A DNA stretch of 64,000 bases, from NCBI GenBank assembly GCA_016719565.1, contig JADJYU010000020.1, forward strand, positions 1 to 64,000. The letters run 5' to 3'. This document shows positions 10,301 through 18,955 of this stretch, piece by piece. The position numbers were made by a program, and so were the translations under genes. The notes under the pieces were generated by a model. The model was given only the letters and a program-made list of their open reading frames with translations, ran no database searches and had not been told where the DNA came from. Origin of the DNA: Ignavibacteria bacterium. Its GTDB lineage: Bacteria; Bacteroidota; Ignavibacteria; Tepidaquicellales; Tepidaquicellaceae. Position 1 is the stretch's first letter. Each line of letters starts with the position of its first letter.

Positions 10301-10708
10301 AAAGCTGTATTAAATGATTCGGGAAAGGGTAATTTCACATATTCACTGGTCACAGACAACACTCCATATTACATAGCGGTGAAGCACCGAAACACTATTG
10401 AGACCTGGAGCTCAGCCGGAGTAAGTTTTGTATCATCTGTCGCCCAGTACAATTTCACTGATGCATCTTCCAGATCTTACGGTAATAACGCAGTGCAGAT
10501 AAATTCAAGATTTGCATTTTACAGCGGTGATGTGGATCAGGATGATATAGTAGATCTTTCAGATCTTACAATAATTGATAATGACGCGTCAAATTTTCAA
10601 ACCGGATATATAAGCTCGGATGTAAACGGTGACTCGCTTGCTGATCTTGCTGACATGTCTATCTCGGATAATAATGCATTCAATGTAATAACGATCATCA
10701 GACCTTAA
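7382..10708 (+). CDS. Secreted subtilisin-like S8 serine peptidase with shared C-terminal module
   Basis: 1108 residues. Signal peptide about 1-20, propeptide-like region to about 205 (a fervidolysin-like pattern ending in PNDQYYTQQWNLNNTGQ), then the S8 catalytic domain with D265 (GVIDSGID), H301 (NHGTSTAGI) and S472 (GTSATCPNAAG), and the oxyanion Asn in FASGNDGN. After it come an all-beta region, a P-domain-like segment (about 680-800), a choice-of-anchor/ASH-like beta domain (about 815-915, FYIRNSGTANLTL), and the shared module (931-1108) with EGFYNPG, KHRNTIETWSS and DVDQDD/DVNGDS loops, ending ITIIRP. All three catalytic residues are present, so it should be an active extracellular protease. 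Confidence 0.93.
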   Translation: MKLKLLFLILSSSFTLSEAVLSSDFYYYKGNKIQLTQRTDKVAVVFKGAVSGTEAENLLNPIMRQGDSLRKSMDDLYLIKFSGSKSEGEISLLKNNLAQNTSVKFITNTYYGSSRSVTQIPYDRIIVELRNSSDREKLDILNLKYGCFITGEFKTGTGFILKSFPDNPKNALELTDEYYTSGLFEYCEPDFIYPEGCLLLSVPNDQYYTQQWNLNNTGQTIQTGSSFLFYGDRPTVNGIPGADMHVEEAWDFTTGSPLVKIGVIDSGIDSAHVDFQAPGHLLPGYDAFNNINSSAVDVFNHGTSTAGIIGAVRNNSIGIAGIAAGCQLMSINIYDINGNSSSSIIARAFDTARVRGIDVLSNSWGGGTPNSIVTDAINDAALSGRNGKGCVILFASGNDGNSSPLYPSALPNVLSIGGSTTHDQMKAPGNGNQFFWGANYGENETGDIDMVAPTNCYALKIGGYEPNFWGTSATCPNAAGVAALVLSVNTNQTRLQVYENLARGCDKPDNVAYDTVKTYGKWNHHYGYGRVNALNSVRLAAGVDVTPPSIDHKNVPSKNSTYPTVINADITDHNGSAVPVSGINRPVLFYRIKKNGGAWSSYDSLYHYSISGNQFSFLIPSQGWETQVNYYIRARDNSGNQSTFPLHAPNEFWLCYYSVCNILHEKKKITQFIGMDYGASVSPSVNFGTFNVLEAKVKIYMRHTYLDDENISLFSPLLNENNSRKCLFSSNGGDMDNITGASVFDNAQNKWTNAEPPYMNGSYKPDYTMIGLNGINAAGNWRILHFDRALSDQAFFDSVFVTLYKNSGTVSSCVSLDSPSDSVISYGSVSFPNIYDKNFYIRNSGTANLTLTSPSFTGTFAGLFSIVGSVPGTVLPADSAMITVRLNTSGLSSLQPGDAFEDAVLNIATNDPSKSVYKISLQTENELMTGMKSLNLTALIEGFYNPGNNLMTSDTVSVEIRNNASPYNVIEMRKAVLNDSGKGNFTYSLVTDNTPYYIAVKHRNTIETWSSAGVSFVSSVAQYNFTDASSRSYGNNAVQINSRFAFYSGDVDQDDIVDLSDLTIIDNDASNFQTGYISSDVNGDSLADLADMSISDNNAFNVITIIRP

Positions 10709-10728
10709 AATATCATTTTCATTTTATA

Positions 10729-10764
10729 AACAGGAGCAGAGAACCGGCTGCTCCTGTTTTTTTT
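10729..10764 (+). terminator. Rho-independent terminator
   Basis: AACAGGAGCA at 10729-10738 pairs with TGCTCCTGTT at 10749-10758, followed by T8. It closes the subtilisin transcript. Confidence 0.93.
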
Positions 10765-10880
10765 ATATTCATTACAATTGATATATGGAATTCATTAGGT
10801 TATCTTTGTATACAAACTAATTAAATTTCCGGAACTATTCATTTCAGCCTTCTGCCGGTTAAACTTATCATCATATTAAA

Positions 10881-13700
10881 TTGAGATATATTTATATAAA
10901 GATATTCATTCTTTTTTTTGTCGTATGCTTATCAGGTGATCTTTATTCACAGCCCGGCGCGTATTATAATACTGTATTAACTTCAAACGCATCATTTATA
11001 CCGGATCTTCAGTCAAGGATAAGAAGTCCTTACAACAGAGTTTCTTACGATAGTTACATTTCCACCAATATCAATAATTTTGCATCTATAGATAATGGTA
11101 ACGGAACGAAGTCAGTATTCTGCATATACTCAGGTTATGAATACATTTACAGCGGCGCGTTTTCATTCGGGACTATGAGCCGCGAGCACGTATTTGCATT
11201 CAGCTGGATGCCGAGCAATCCTTCGACATCAAACGATCAGTATTCAGATCAGCATCATTTGTTTCCGTCACATCAGAATAACGCTAACGGGAGAAGAAGC
11301 AATCATCCTTTAGGTGTTGTCGTAAATGTTACGTATCAGTTTCTCGAAGGAAAGGTCGGAACAAATTCTCTGGGACAAATTGTATATGAGCCGATGGACA
11401 GCAGGAAAGGGGACGCAGCGAGAGCAATGCTTTACATGTCAATTCGTTATGACGGGCTTTCGGGACTGGACTGGGATTTTAACTGGCTGAACGGAACGCG
11501 GCTGCCTTCGCTGAGCGAAGCTCCGCAGAGTCTTGATGTGTTGCTGGACTGGAACAGACAGGATCCGCCTGATAAATGGGAAGTGGACAGAAATAATTAT
11601 ATTCAGTCAATTCAGAATAACCGAAATCCTTTTTCCGATCATCCTGAATATCCCGCTTTTATAAATTTCAATGATTACACAAAACTTAATCCGGTTTATG
11701 CAGCGGAGCCGGCGAATTATCCTTTGTCATTTTCATCAGCTCCCGCCGGTAATTCAATTACTCTTAACTGGAGTGATGCATCCGGAGGTCAGTTGCCGTC
11801 AGGATATCTGATCATAGCTTATGATTTGGATAATTATTTTATCCCCGTCGACGGTTCAGAATATACGAATGATACAGTATTGTCAGACGGAGCAGCTATT
11901 ATGAATATACCGTTCAGCGGTCCTGATACATATACAGTTAACAATCTGCTGCCGGCTGAGACTTATTATTTTACTTTATATTCATATAACGGAACCGGTT
12001 CGCAGATCAATTATAAAATAAACGGGACTGTTCCTCAGACTAATGCTTCAGTGGGTAACCCGCTTGCTGCCGAGCCGACAAATTACATAACTAATTTCAC
12101 CGCTGATACAATTTCTATATCAGGCATTGGATTGAACTGGACAGACGCATTACCCGGAGCGCAGGCGCCGTCAGGTTATTTACTGATTGCAAATAATTCT
12201 AATTCATTTACAGATCCCGTAGACGGGATTGTATATACTGATGACAATATATTATCAGACGGAAACGCAGCTGTCAATATAACTTATGCAGGCGCGAATA
12301 ATTATAATTTTATAAATCTCTCTTCCGGTGTCACATACTATTTCCGAATGTATTCCTACAACGGAACCGGAGCTCAGAGAAATTACAAAACTACAGCAAC
12401 AATACCCGGGATAAGCGCTGCAACACTTCCGGGTTCGCAAAATTTTTCTTCTGTTTTACTTGATGATTTCAGCAGGGCGAATAATTCAGTACTTGGAAAT
12501 ACGCTTTCACCGGTTTCAGTTACATGGCAGGAAACGGAAACAGTTAGTCCCGGTTCTATGATATTGAATTACGGAAAGATTAAATCAGCCAGTACAACGG
12601 CAGGAAGAGAATTTTCCTATGTGGATCTGACATCCGTCAGCGGTTATCCCGGTGTTTACAATAATGCCGGAAGCATTCTCGAATGGTCGCTGAATATGAA
12701 ACAGACACGTCTTGATCCGTCGGGATTTGATAATAACAATTACGGAATGGCATTCATACTCGGCAAGTCTACTTCAGATTTAGCTACGGGAAGCGGATAT
12801 GCGGTTGTGCTGGGACAAAGCGGCAGCGCCGACGCAATAAGACTTGCAAAATTCACAAACGGCATTAACGCAAATTCCAGATTCACTAATGTGATATCAT
12901 CGGGAGATTATGCCAGTCAGTATTTAAGCATCAGAGTTACATTTGATCCTTCGAATAATGTCTGGTCTTTATACACTGATAACTCGGCGGTAAATTTCCC
13001 ACAGACGGATCCGAGAAACGCCTCAACGCTTATGGGCTCGGCTCCTGACAGCGCTTATACAGGACTGGATCTTTCTTATACCGGGACTTTATGGAATCAT
13101 GCGACAGGAGCAAATGACTCGTGTATATTTGATGATATATATATTCCGTATAATCAGAATACTTCTCTTGAGCTTACTGTTATGACTGAAGGAATGTATA
13201 ATGAATTTACAAACAGACTGAATAAGAGTGATACCATGACTGTATATATAAGAAATTCCGTTTCTCCTTTTGCTAAAGTAGATTCTGCAAAAGCTGTCAT
13301 TGATTCGCTTACATTTAAGGGAACTTTTGAATTTATGAATTTGCCGTCGGGAAATTATTACATTGCGGTAACACACAGAAATTCCATTGAAACATGGAGC
13401 AAGCTGACTCAGAGTTTCACTACGGGAAATATAACTTTATATGATATGACAAATTCCGCATCAAAAGCTTACGGAGATAATCTGATCCTTAAATCAGGCA
13501 AGTATTGTATTTACAGCGGTGACGTGAATCAGGACGGTACGGTAGATCTCAGCGACCTGAGTCTGATCGATAATGATGCAAATAATTTTGTGTCAGGATA
13601 TGTAAGTACTGATGTTAACGGAGATGATATCGTTGACCTGACTGACGCAGCAATGACTGACAATAATGCACTGAACTTCATAAGTAAAGCGACTCCGTAA
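10881..13700 (+). CDS. Secreted endonuclease I family nuclease with FN3-like domains and shared C-terminal module
   Basis: 939 residues from a TTG start; the signal peptide (IFILFFVVCLSG) begins right after it, which supports the start. The endonuclease I domain (about 25-260) has MSREHVFAFSWMP and DQHHLFPSHQNNANGRRSNHPLG, the usual active-site region of secreted DNases of this family. Two fibronectin-like repeats follow (about 275-395 and 397-515, each ending in YYFxxYSYNGTG). A LamG-like jelly-roll segment spans about 520-755 (LLDDFSRAN... CIFDDIYIPYN). The shared module covers 763-939 with EGMYNEF, THRNSIETWS and DVNQDGTVD/DVNGDDIVD, ending NFISKATP. The likely function is extracellular nucleic acid degradation. 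It follows a terminator, so it probably has its own promoter. Confidence 0.9.
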   Translation: MRYIYIKIFILFFVVCLSGDLYSQPGAYYNTVLTSNASFIPDLQSRIRSPYNRVSYDSYISTNINNFASIDNGNGTKSVFCIYSGYEYIYSGAFSFGTMSREHVFAFSWMPSNPSTSNDQYSDQHHLFPSHQNNANGRRSNHPLGVVVNVTYQFLEGKVGTNSLGQIVYEPMDSRKGDAARAMLYMSIRYDGLSGLDWDFNWLNGTRLPSLSEAPQSLDVLLDWNRQDPPDKWEVDRNNYIQSIQNNRNPFSDHPEYPAFINFNDYTKLNPVYAAEPANYPLSFSSAPAGNSITLNWSDASGGQLPSGYLIIAYDLDNYFIPVDGSEYTNDTVLSDGAAIMNIPFSGPDTYTVNNLLPAETYYFTLYSYNGTGSQINYKINGTVPQTNASVGNPLAAEPTNYITNFTADTISISGIGLNWTDALPGAQAPSGYLLIANNSNSFTDPVDGIVYTDDNILSDGNAAVNITYAGANNYNFINLSSGVTYYFRMYSYNGTGAQRNYKTTATIPGISAATLPGSQNFSSVLLDDFSRANNSVLGNTLSPVSVTWQETETVSPGSMILNYGKIKSASTTAGREFSYVDLTSVSGYPGVYNNAGSILEWSLNMKQTRLDPSGFDNNNYGMAFILGKSTSDLATGSGYAVVLGQSGSADAIRLAKFTNGINANSRFTNVISSGDYASQYLSIRVTFDPSNNVWSLYTDNSAVNFPQTDPRNASTLMGSAPDSAYTGLDLSYTGTLWNHATGANDSCIFDDIYIPYNQNTSLELTVMTEGMYNEFTNRLNKSDTMTVYIRNSVSPFAKVDSAKAVIDSLTFKGTFEFMNLPSGNYYIAVTHRNSIETWSKLTQSFTTGNITLYDMTNSASKAYGDNLILKSGKYCIYSGDVNQDGTVDLSDLSLIDNDANNFVSGYVSTDVNGDDIVDLTDAAMTDNNALNFISKATP

Positions 13701-13736
13701 TTTCTATTCAGCAAATAATTTTTTAAATAAGTTGTT

Positions 13737-15230
13737 TTGACAGTAAAACAGTTTGTAATTTTTTTATCAGCATTTTTCATTCTCATATCATTTTCTTCTA
13801 CTACATATTCGCAGAATCAGATCAGGATAATGACTTACAATCTTCTGAATTATCCAAACACTGATACGAATATCAGAAACCCGCACTTCAGAACTGTACT
13901 GAGCAATACAGATCCGGATATTCTTGTGGTAAATGAGATTAACACGCAGACCGGTGTAAATGATTTTTTGAAAAATGTTTTGAATTACAGCAGCGTAAGT
14001 TATTCAGCAGGTACATATATAAACGGACCAGATTCTGATAATGCAATATTTTACAAAACAGCAAAAGTGAATTTCATAAGCAATGTCAGGATTGCGACTT
14101 TGCTCAGAGATATAAATGAATTTAAGATAACAGATAAAATATACAATGATACGCTTCGGATCTATGCAGTTCATCTCAGAGCAGGAGATACAAGCGTTGT
14201 CAGGCGCGGTGCAGAGATTGACAGTTTGCGTAAAAGGACAAACGCATTACCGGCGGGAACGGATTTTATTGTACTAGGTGACTTTAATATTTATTCGGCA
14301 AATGAACCGGCATACATAAAACTTTTATTCAATGATCCGGTCAACGACGGAAATTTTTATGATAATCTGAATCTGACCGGAACGTGGAACAACTTTGCTT
14401 ACAGATTCTATCATACACAATCGACAAGGACACGTTCATTCGGAGACGGCGCTACAGGAGGACTTGATGACAGATTTGATATGATACTTTATTCCGGCGC
14501 TGTGAAAAATCCGGGCGGGATAAAATTTATTCCCGGCAGTTATGTAAATTACGGAAATGACGGAAATCATTTTAATGATTCAATAAATAAAACTCCCAAC
14601 AGCGCAGTCGGACAGACGATTGCCAATGCACTGCATTACGCTTCCGATCATTTACCGGTGTATGCGGCTTTTGAATTCGGCAGTGAAACTGTTTTGAATA
14701 TGAAAGTAATACCTGAAGGACTTTATAAAATTTCCGATAACATGCTGAATCTTAAAGATACAGTTAAAATATTTTTAAGAAATTCGGCATTACCTTATCA
14801 GAGAATTGATTCGGCAGTTTCAGTTATTGATTCAGTTTCATTTATCTCAGCATTAAAATTCAGAAACGCATCAGACGGAAATTATTATTTGGAAACTGTC
14901 CACAGAAATACTATTAACACATGGAGCTCCGGCGGGGGGATACAATATAAGACAGACAGTCTGAAGTCTTATGACTTTACTGATAATGTTTCAAAGGCAT
15001 TTGGAAATAATATGATACAGCTCGGAACAAATTTTTGTATTTACAGCGGAGATGTAAATAAGGATAATGTAATTGATCTGGCGGATATGGGAATTGGAGA
15101 AAACAGCGCTGCCATATTTCTGGAAGGATATGCAGTTACTGATGTAAACGGAGATCTGATCACTGATCTGAATGATCTGTCAATAATTGAGAACAACGCA
15201 GTTAATATAATATCAGTGATCTCGCCTTAA
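13737..15230 (+). CDS. Secreted endonuclease/exonuclease/phosphatase (EEP) family protein with shared C-terminal module
   Basis: 497 residues from a TTG start, with signal peptide FVIFLSAFFILISFSSTTYSQ. The EEP (DNase I-like) fold is recognised by IRIMTYNLLNYP near the mature N-terminus, VNEI (metal Glu), VLGDFNIYS and the final ASDHLPVYA (catalytic Asp-His). The shared module spans about 320-497: EGLYKI, VHRNTINTWSS, DVNKDNVID and DVNGDLITD, ending ISVISP. The first calcium loop is less canonical here (KDN for xDG). Together with the upstream endonuclease I it suggests extracellular nucleic-acid or phosphodiester use. It starts 37 bases after the preceding stop, so the two may be co-transcribed. 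Confidence 0.9.
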   Translation: MTVKQFVIFLSAFFILISFSSTTYSQNQIRIMTYNLLNYPNTDTNIRNPHFRTVLSNTDPDILVVNEINTQTGVNDFLKNVLNYSSVSYSAGTYINGPDSDNAIFYKTAKVNFISNVRIATLLRDINEFKITDKIYNDTLRIYAVHLRAGDTSVVRRGAEIDSLRKRTNALPAGTDFIVLGDFNIYSANEPAYIKLLFNDPVNDGNFYDNLNLTGTWNNFAYRFYHTQSTRTRSFGDGATGGLDDRFDMILYSGAVKNPGGIKFIPGSYVNYGNDGNHFNDSINKTPNSAVGQTIANALHYASDHLPVYAAFEFGSETVLNMKVIPEGLYKISDNMLNLKDTVKIFLRNSALPYQRIDSAVSVIDSVSFISALKFRNASDGNYYLETVHRNTINTWSSGGGIQYKTDSLKSYDFTDNVSKAFGNNMIQLGTNFCIYSGDVNKDNVIDLADMGIGENSAAIFLEGYAVTDVNGDLITDLNDLSIIENNAVNIISVISP

Positions 15231-15321
15231 AAATACGGAAGTACATTTTAATTTTTTAAAATAAATTTAGATTTACTTATAAAATTATAATTATTAATAT
15301 AACAAAACAAAATAAACCATC

Positions 15322-17019
15322 ATGAAAAAAATCATCTGCATAATTGCATTATGCATCACTACATTTTATTCCCACCAATCCCATGCGCAATACAAACTAA
15401 ATATCGCCTTCCCGAATTTACAGACTTTTGATAACCCTATAGAACTTGTTCATGCATATGACGGCACAAACAGGATGTTTGTAGTACAGCAGAGAGGTCT
15501 TATATATGTTTTTAATAATGATCCTTCAGTCAGCACTGCAAAATTATTTATAAATTTATCCGGTAAAGTATCACAGTCAGGAAATGAGAAGGGTCTTCTC
15601 GGACTTGCGTTTCATCCGGATTATGAAAACAACAGACAATTTTTTGTTAATTATACATTTGACAGCGTATTACAGACATGGTCAAGAATTTCAAGATTTA
15701 CATCCAGCCTGTCAAATCCTGATACTGCAGTAACTTCAACAGAAGAAATACTGCTTACGTTATTTCAGCCGTTTACAAATCACAACGGCGGCAAAGTAGC
15801 TTTCGGACCGGACGGATATTTTTACATATCATTTGGTGACGGAGGAAGCGGAGGCGATCCGAATGGTAACGGTCAAAGCAGAAATACACTGCTTGGAAAG
15901 ATACTAAGAATAAATGTGGATTCTGCAGGCGGAGGCAAAGCTTATTCAATTCCTGCAACAAATCCTTATCACGGAAACATGAGCGGATACAGAGAAGAAA
16001 TTTTTGCCTATGGTCTAAGGAATGTCTGGAAATTTTCATTTGACGATCTGACAGGACAGATATGGGCAGGGGATGTAGGTCAGAGTGCATTTGAAGAAGT
16101 GGATATTATAGAAAGCGGTAAAAATTACGGATGGAATAAAATGGAAGGATTTGCTTGTTACGGGACATGTGATACTACAGGTAAGGGATTTACAAGACCT
16201 GTATGGGATTATCCGAGATCAGTAGGCACATCAATAACCGGAGGTTATGTATACAGAGGATCAAAGCAACCTGACCTTTACGGTAAATATATTTATGCAG
16301 ATTATCCCTCAGGGAAAGTATTCTCGATTGCTTATAACGGAGTTACTGCAACTAATACACTGTTATTTGATACAACTTATTTAATCTCTTCTTTAGGAAC
16401 TGATCAAAATAATGAAATGTATTTTTTACGGCTTTCATCAACTGCTAGAATTTATAAACTTTATAAACCTACCGTAATTAATCTTAAGATCACAGCGGCT
16501 ATACAGGGCTTTTTAGACGTGAATACAAATACAATGAGTATGAGCGATACTGTGAAAGTATATCTCCATCAGATCTCATCGCCTTATGCTGCTGTTGATT
16601 CTTTTGTTACGGTACTGAATTCGTCAACTCTCAGCGGTTATTGTAATTTTTCAAATGCACCGAACGGCAATTATTATGTTAATGTAGAGCACCGGAACGG
16701 ACTGGAAACCTGGAGTAAACTGGGAGGAATGACTTTATCAAGAGGCAGTGATTTTCAGTATGATTTCACTTCTGCATCATCACAGGCATACGGCAATAAT
16801 GAGATCCTTGTGGGAAGTAAATACACCATATACAGCGGAGACGTAAACAGGGACGGTTCGGTTGATATTTCAGATAACGGGATCATTGAAAATGACGCGG
16901 CAATATTTTTAACAGGTTATATAGTTACTGATCTGAACGGCGACGGACTTACTGATCTATCAGATCAGACATTAGCAGATAATAACTCATTTAACTTTGT
17001 AACCAAATCAACCCCATAA
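15322..17019 (+). CDS. Secreted glucose/sorbosone dehydrogenase-type beta-propeller with shared C-terminal module
   Basis: 565 residues. Signal peptide about 1-22 (ends SHAQ), then a six-bladed propeller of the GSDH/PQQ-dependent sugar dehydrogenase family (about 25-375): RMFVVQQRGLIYVF, EKGLLGLAFHPDY, HNGGKVAFGPDGYFYISFGD, YGLRNVWKFSFD, WAGDVGQ, EEVDIIESGKNYGWNKMEG. Known members oxidise sugars with PQQ. The His of HNGG and the RN of GLRN correspond to the usual active-site region. The module runs 388-565 (QGFLDVN, EHRNGLETWS, DVNRDGSVD, DLNGDGLTD), ending NFVTKSTP. Substrate is unknown. Confidence 0.9.
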   Translation: MKKIICIIALCITTFYSHQSHAQYKLNIAFPNLQTFDNPIELVHAYDGTNRMFVVQQRGLIYVFNNDPSVSTAKLFINLSGKVSQSGNEKGLLGLAFHPDYENNRQFFVNYTFDSVLQTWSRISRFTSSLSNPDTAVTSTEEILLTLFQPFTNHNGGKVAFGPDGYFYISFGDGGSGGDPNGNGQSRNTLLGKILRINVDSAGGGKAYSIPATNPYHGNMSGYREEIFAYGLRNVWKFSFDDLTGQIWAGDVGQSAFEEVDIIESGKNYGWNKMEGFACYGTCDTTGKGFTRPVWDYPRSVGTSITGGYVYRGSKQPDLYGKYIYADYPSGKVFSIAYNGVTATNTLLFDTTYLISSLGTDQNNEMYFLRLSSTARIYKLYKPTVINLKITAAIQGFLDVNTNTMSMSDTVKVYLHQISSPYAAVDSFVTVLNSSTLSGYCNFSNAPNGNYYVNVEHRNGLETWSKLGGMTLSRGSDFQYDFTSASSQAYGNNEILVGSKYTIYSGDVNRDGSVDISDNGIIENDAAIFLTGYIVTDLNGDGLTDLSDQTLADNNSFNFVTKSTP

Positions 17020-17137
17020 TATTATAAGGTAAATTAAATTTTCAAAATACTAAAAAAATTATGTGGAATAAAAAATATTTATAAGTTAGATTGCATAAAC
17101 TATTTTATAAAAAAATTAATTCAAACTAAATTAAAAA

Positions 17138-18067
17138 ATGAAAAATCTTTTTAGAATTCTACTGCCGTGCATTGTGTTTTTTGCATCATTAAATTTTGCA
17201 AAAGCCGGCGGAGACAGTACTTTCACTCTACCGACTTACCAGCTTAGAGTCACAAACTACACTTACACTCCGGAGGCATTCGAATTTGATATTTATATAA
17301 AACATACAAATCCTCAGGCAACAAATTTTGAATTAGCAGGACATCAGTATTTTTTCAGAATAAATTCAGCTCTTCTTCCGCAGGGTTCTACATTTACTTA
17401 CAGATATGTAACAAATGCTAATGGTGATACATTAAGCGATCTTCCATTTGCATTCAGACCAAGAAACCCGTCAACAGCTGGAAACTTATTAAGACTTGCA
17501 ACCAATTCACTTCCGGGAGCCGGAAACGGTTTTACTATTGACACTGCCGGACTTGGAATGAGAGTAATTAGAATGAAAGTAGGTTTATCAGCCGGAAGTT
17601 TTGTACCCAATGTTCCTTATTATTTTGAATTGCTGGACACTTTATCTCAGGGATCTGCATTTTTCACAAAGATCAATGCTTATACAGGATTAAATAATAC
17701 TGTGAACACACAGATCAGTTACAGAATGTTTAATGTAATTGATTCAAGTCTTACAGGGATCAATAACGGATCTCCTGTCAGCAGCATAATTCCAAGAGAT
17801 TTTGAATTAAATCAAAACTATCCTAATCCGTTCAATCCTGTAACAAAGATCCAGTATGCATTACCTGTTTCAGGAAATGTTCAGCTGAAAATATTTGACA
17901 TGACAGGAAGAGAAATTGCTAATCTTGTAAATGAAGTAAAACCTGCAGGTACGTATTCTGTTAACTTTAACGGAGCGGATTTTGCCAGCGGAGTATATTT
18001 CTACAGAATTGACGTGTCAGGTGAGAAAGAATTTAAATCTGTAAAACGAATGGTCCTGATCAAGTAA
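17138..18067 (+). CDS. T9SS type A sorting-domain secreted protein
   Basis: 309 residues, intact. Signal peptide about 1-23 (FFASLNFAKAGG), a cohesin-like or all-beta central region of unknown function (about 25-200), and a C-terminal type IX sorting domain (about 220-309) with ELNQNYPNPFNPVTKIQYAL, DMTGREIANLVNEVKPAG and a final KRMVLIK. The central region matches the frameshifted gene at 1089-2288 (FRPRN and NSLPGAGNG), so these two paralogues bracket the six module-carrying genes. Export across the outer membrane by the type IX system is expected from the tail. Confidence 0.9.
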   Translation: MKNLFRILLPCIVFFASLNFAKAGGDSTFTLPTYQLRVTNYTYTPEAFEFDIYIKHTNPQATNFELAGHQYFFRINSALLPQGSTFTYRYVTNANGDTLSDLPFAFRPRNPSTAGNLLRLATNSLPGAGNGFTIDTAGLGMRVIRMKVGLSAGSFVPNVPYYFELLDTLSQGSAFFTKINAYTGLNNTVNTQISYRMFNVIDSSLTGINNGSPVSSIIPRDFELNQNYPNPFNPVTKIQYALPVSGNVQLKIFDMTGREIANLVNEVKPAGTYSVNFNGADFASGVYFYRIDVSGEKEFKSVKRMVLIK

Positions 18068-18088
18068 GAATTTCTTATATATATTTTT

Positions 18089-18126
18089 AATGCTGTTCCT
18101 TGTAATAAGGGACAGCATTTTTTTTA
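18089..18126 (+). terminator. Rho-independent terminator
   Basis: AATGCTGTTCC at 18089-18099 pairs with GGACAGCATT at 18109-18118 with one bulged base, followed by T8. It ends the secreted-protein cluster. Confidence 0.9.
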
Positions 18127-18166
18127 TCTACTGAAATTTTAAAAACGGAAAGGATACGAAAATATT

Positions 18167-18955
18167 TTATTTACTTCCGCTGATGATCTGATTTATTACT
18201 ATGCCAGCAGATACAGCAACATTTAAGGATTCACAATCTGAATAACCTTTTATCTTAACTTTCTTAAAAGACGGTTCGGCCAGCACATCTTCAGAAATAC
18301 CGTTTGATTCATTCCCAAATACAAGTATATTTTTTTCAGCGGAAACAAATTCCGGATCTGAAATATAACCTTCTGCTTTCACATCAAGCAGTATTATATT
18401 AAAACCTTTTGATTCAAATTCCCTGAGGAAAGTTTTAAATTCATTAACTATAATAATATCGGTATAAAAGACAGCTCCCTGAGATGAACGCAGTACTTTT
18501 GGATTTTGAAATTCACCCGAGGTATTGTTCAGTATCACGGTTTTTATTCCAAACCAGTAACAGGTTCTGATGATCGTACCGAGATTACCCGGATCGCTTA
18601 CATTCTCCAGAGCGACAATAGTATTCTCATTAATTATATCCCCGGTATCTTTAACGCCGGCATTACATATGCAGGCGATTATGCCCTGTGAATTTACAGT
18701 GTCGGAAAGTTTATTAAAAACATTTTCTTCAAGCTCTTCCGCTCTCAGATCGGGATTTGCAGCTTCCGCTTTCTGGATAAGCTGATCATTATTATAACCT
18801 TTTCTGAAAAACAGAGCTTCGACGGATCCGGCATACTTTTCGGAAGATAAACATTCTGACAATAGATTTTCGCCTTCGATAAGAAATTTATTCTCAAGCC
18901 GTCTGTACTTTTTCTGTTTAAGTTTCTCGTAATATTTGAATGAAAATTTATGCAT
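18167..18955 (-). CDS. TrmH/SpoU-family RNA 2'-O-methyltransferase
   Basis: 262 residues. The N-terminal RNA-binding part (YRRLENKFLIEGENLLSE) is followed by the SPOUT methyltransferase domain: ALENVSDPGNLGTIIRTCYWFG (motif 1 with the conserved N and R), ILVFGNESNGIS (motif 2) and a SLNVAVSAGIVI tail (motif 3) that form the trefoil knot binding SAM. Family members methylate ribose in rRNA or tRNA; the target cannot be told from sequence. The ATG overlaps the stop of the upstream QueD-like gene by one base (TAATG), so the two are translationally coupled. Confidence 0.92.
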   Translation of the reverse strand: MHKFSFKYYEKLKQKKYRRLENKFLIEGENLLSECLSSEKYAGSVEALFFRKGYNNDQLIQKAEAANPDLRAEELEENVFNKLSDTVNSQGIIACICNAGVKDTGDIINENTIVALENVSDPGNLGTIIRTCYWFGIKTVILNNTSGEFQNPKVLRSSQGAVFYTDIIIVNEFKTFLREFESKGFNIILLDVKAEGYISDPEFVSAEKNILVFGNESNGISEDVLAEPSFKKVKIKGYSDCESLNVAVSAGIVINQIISGSK

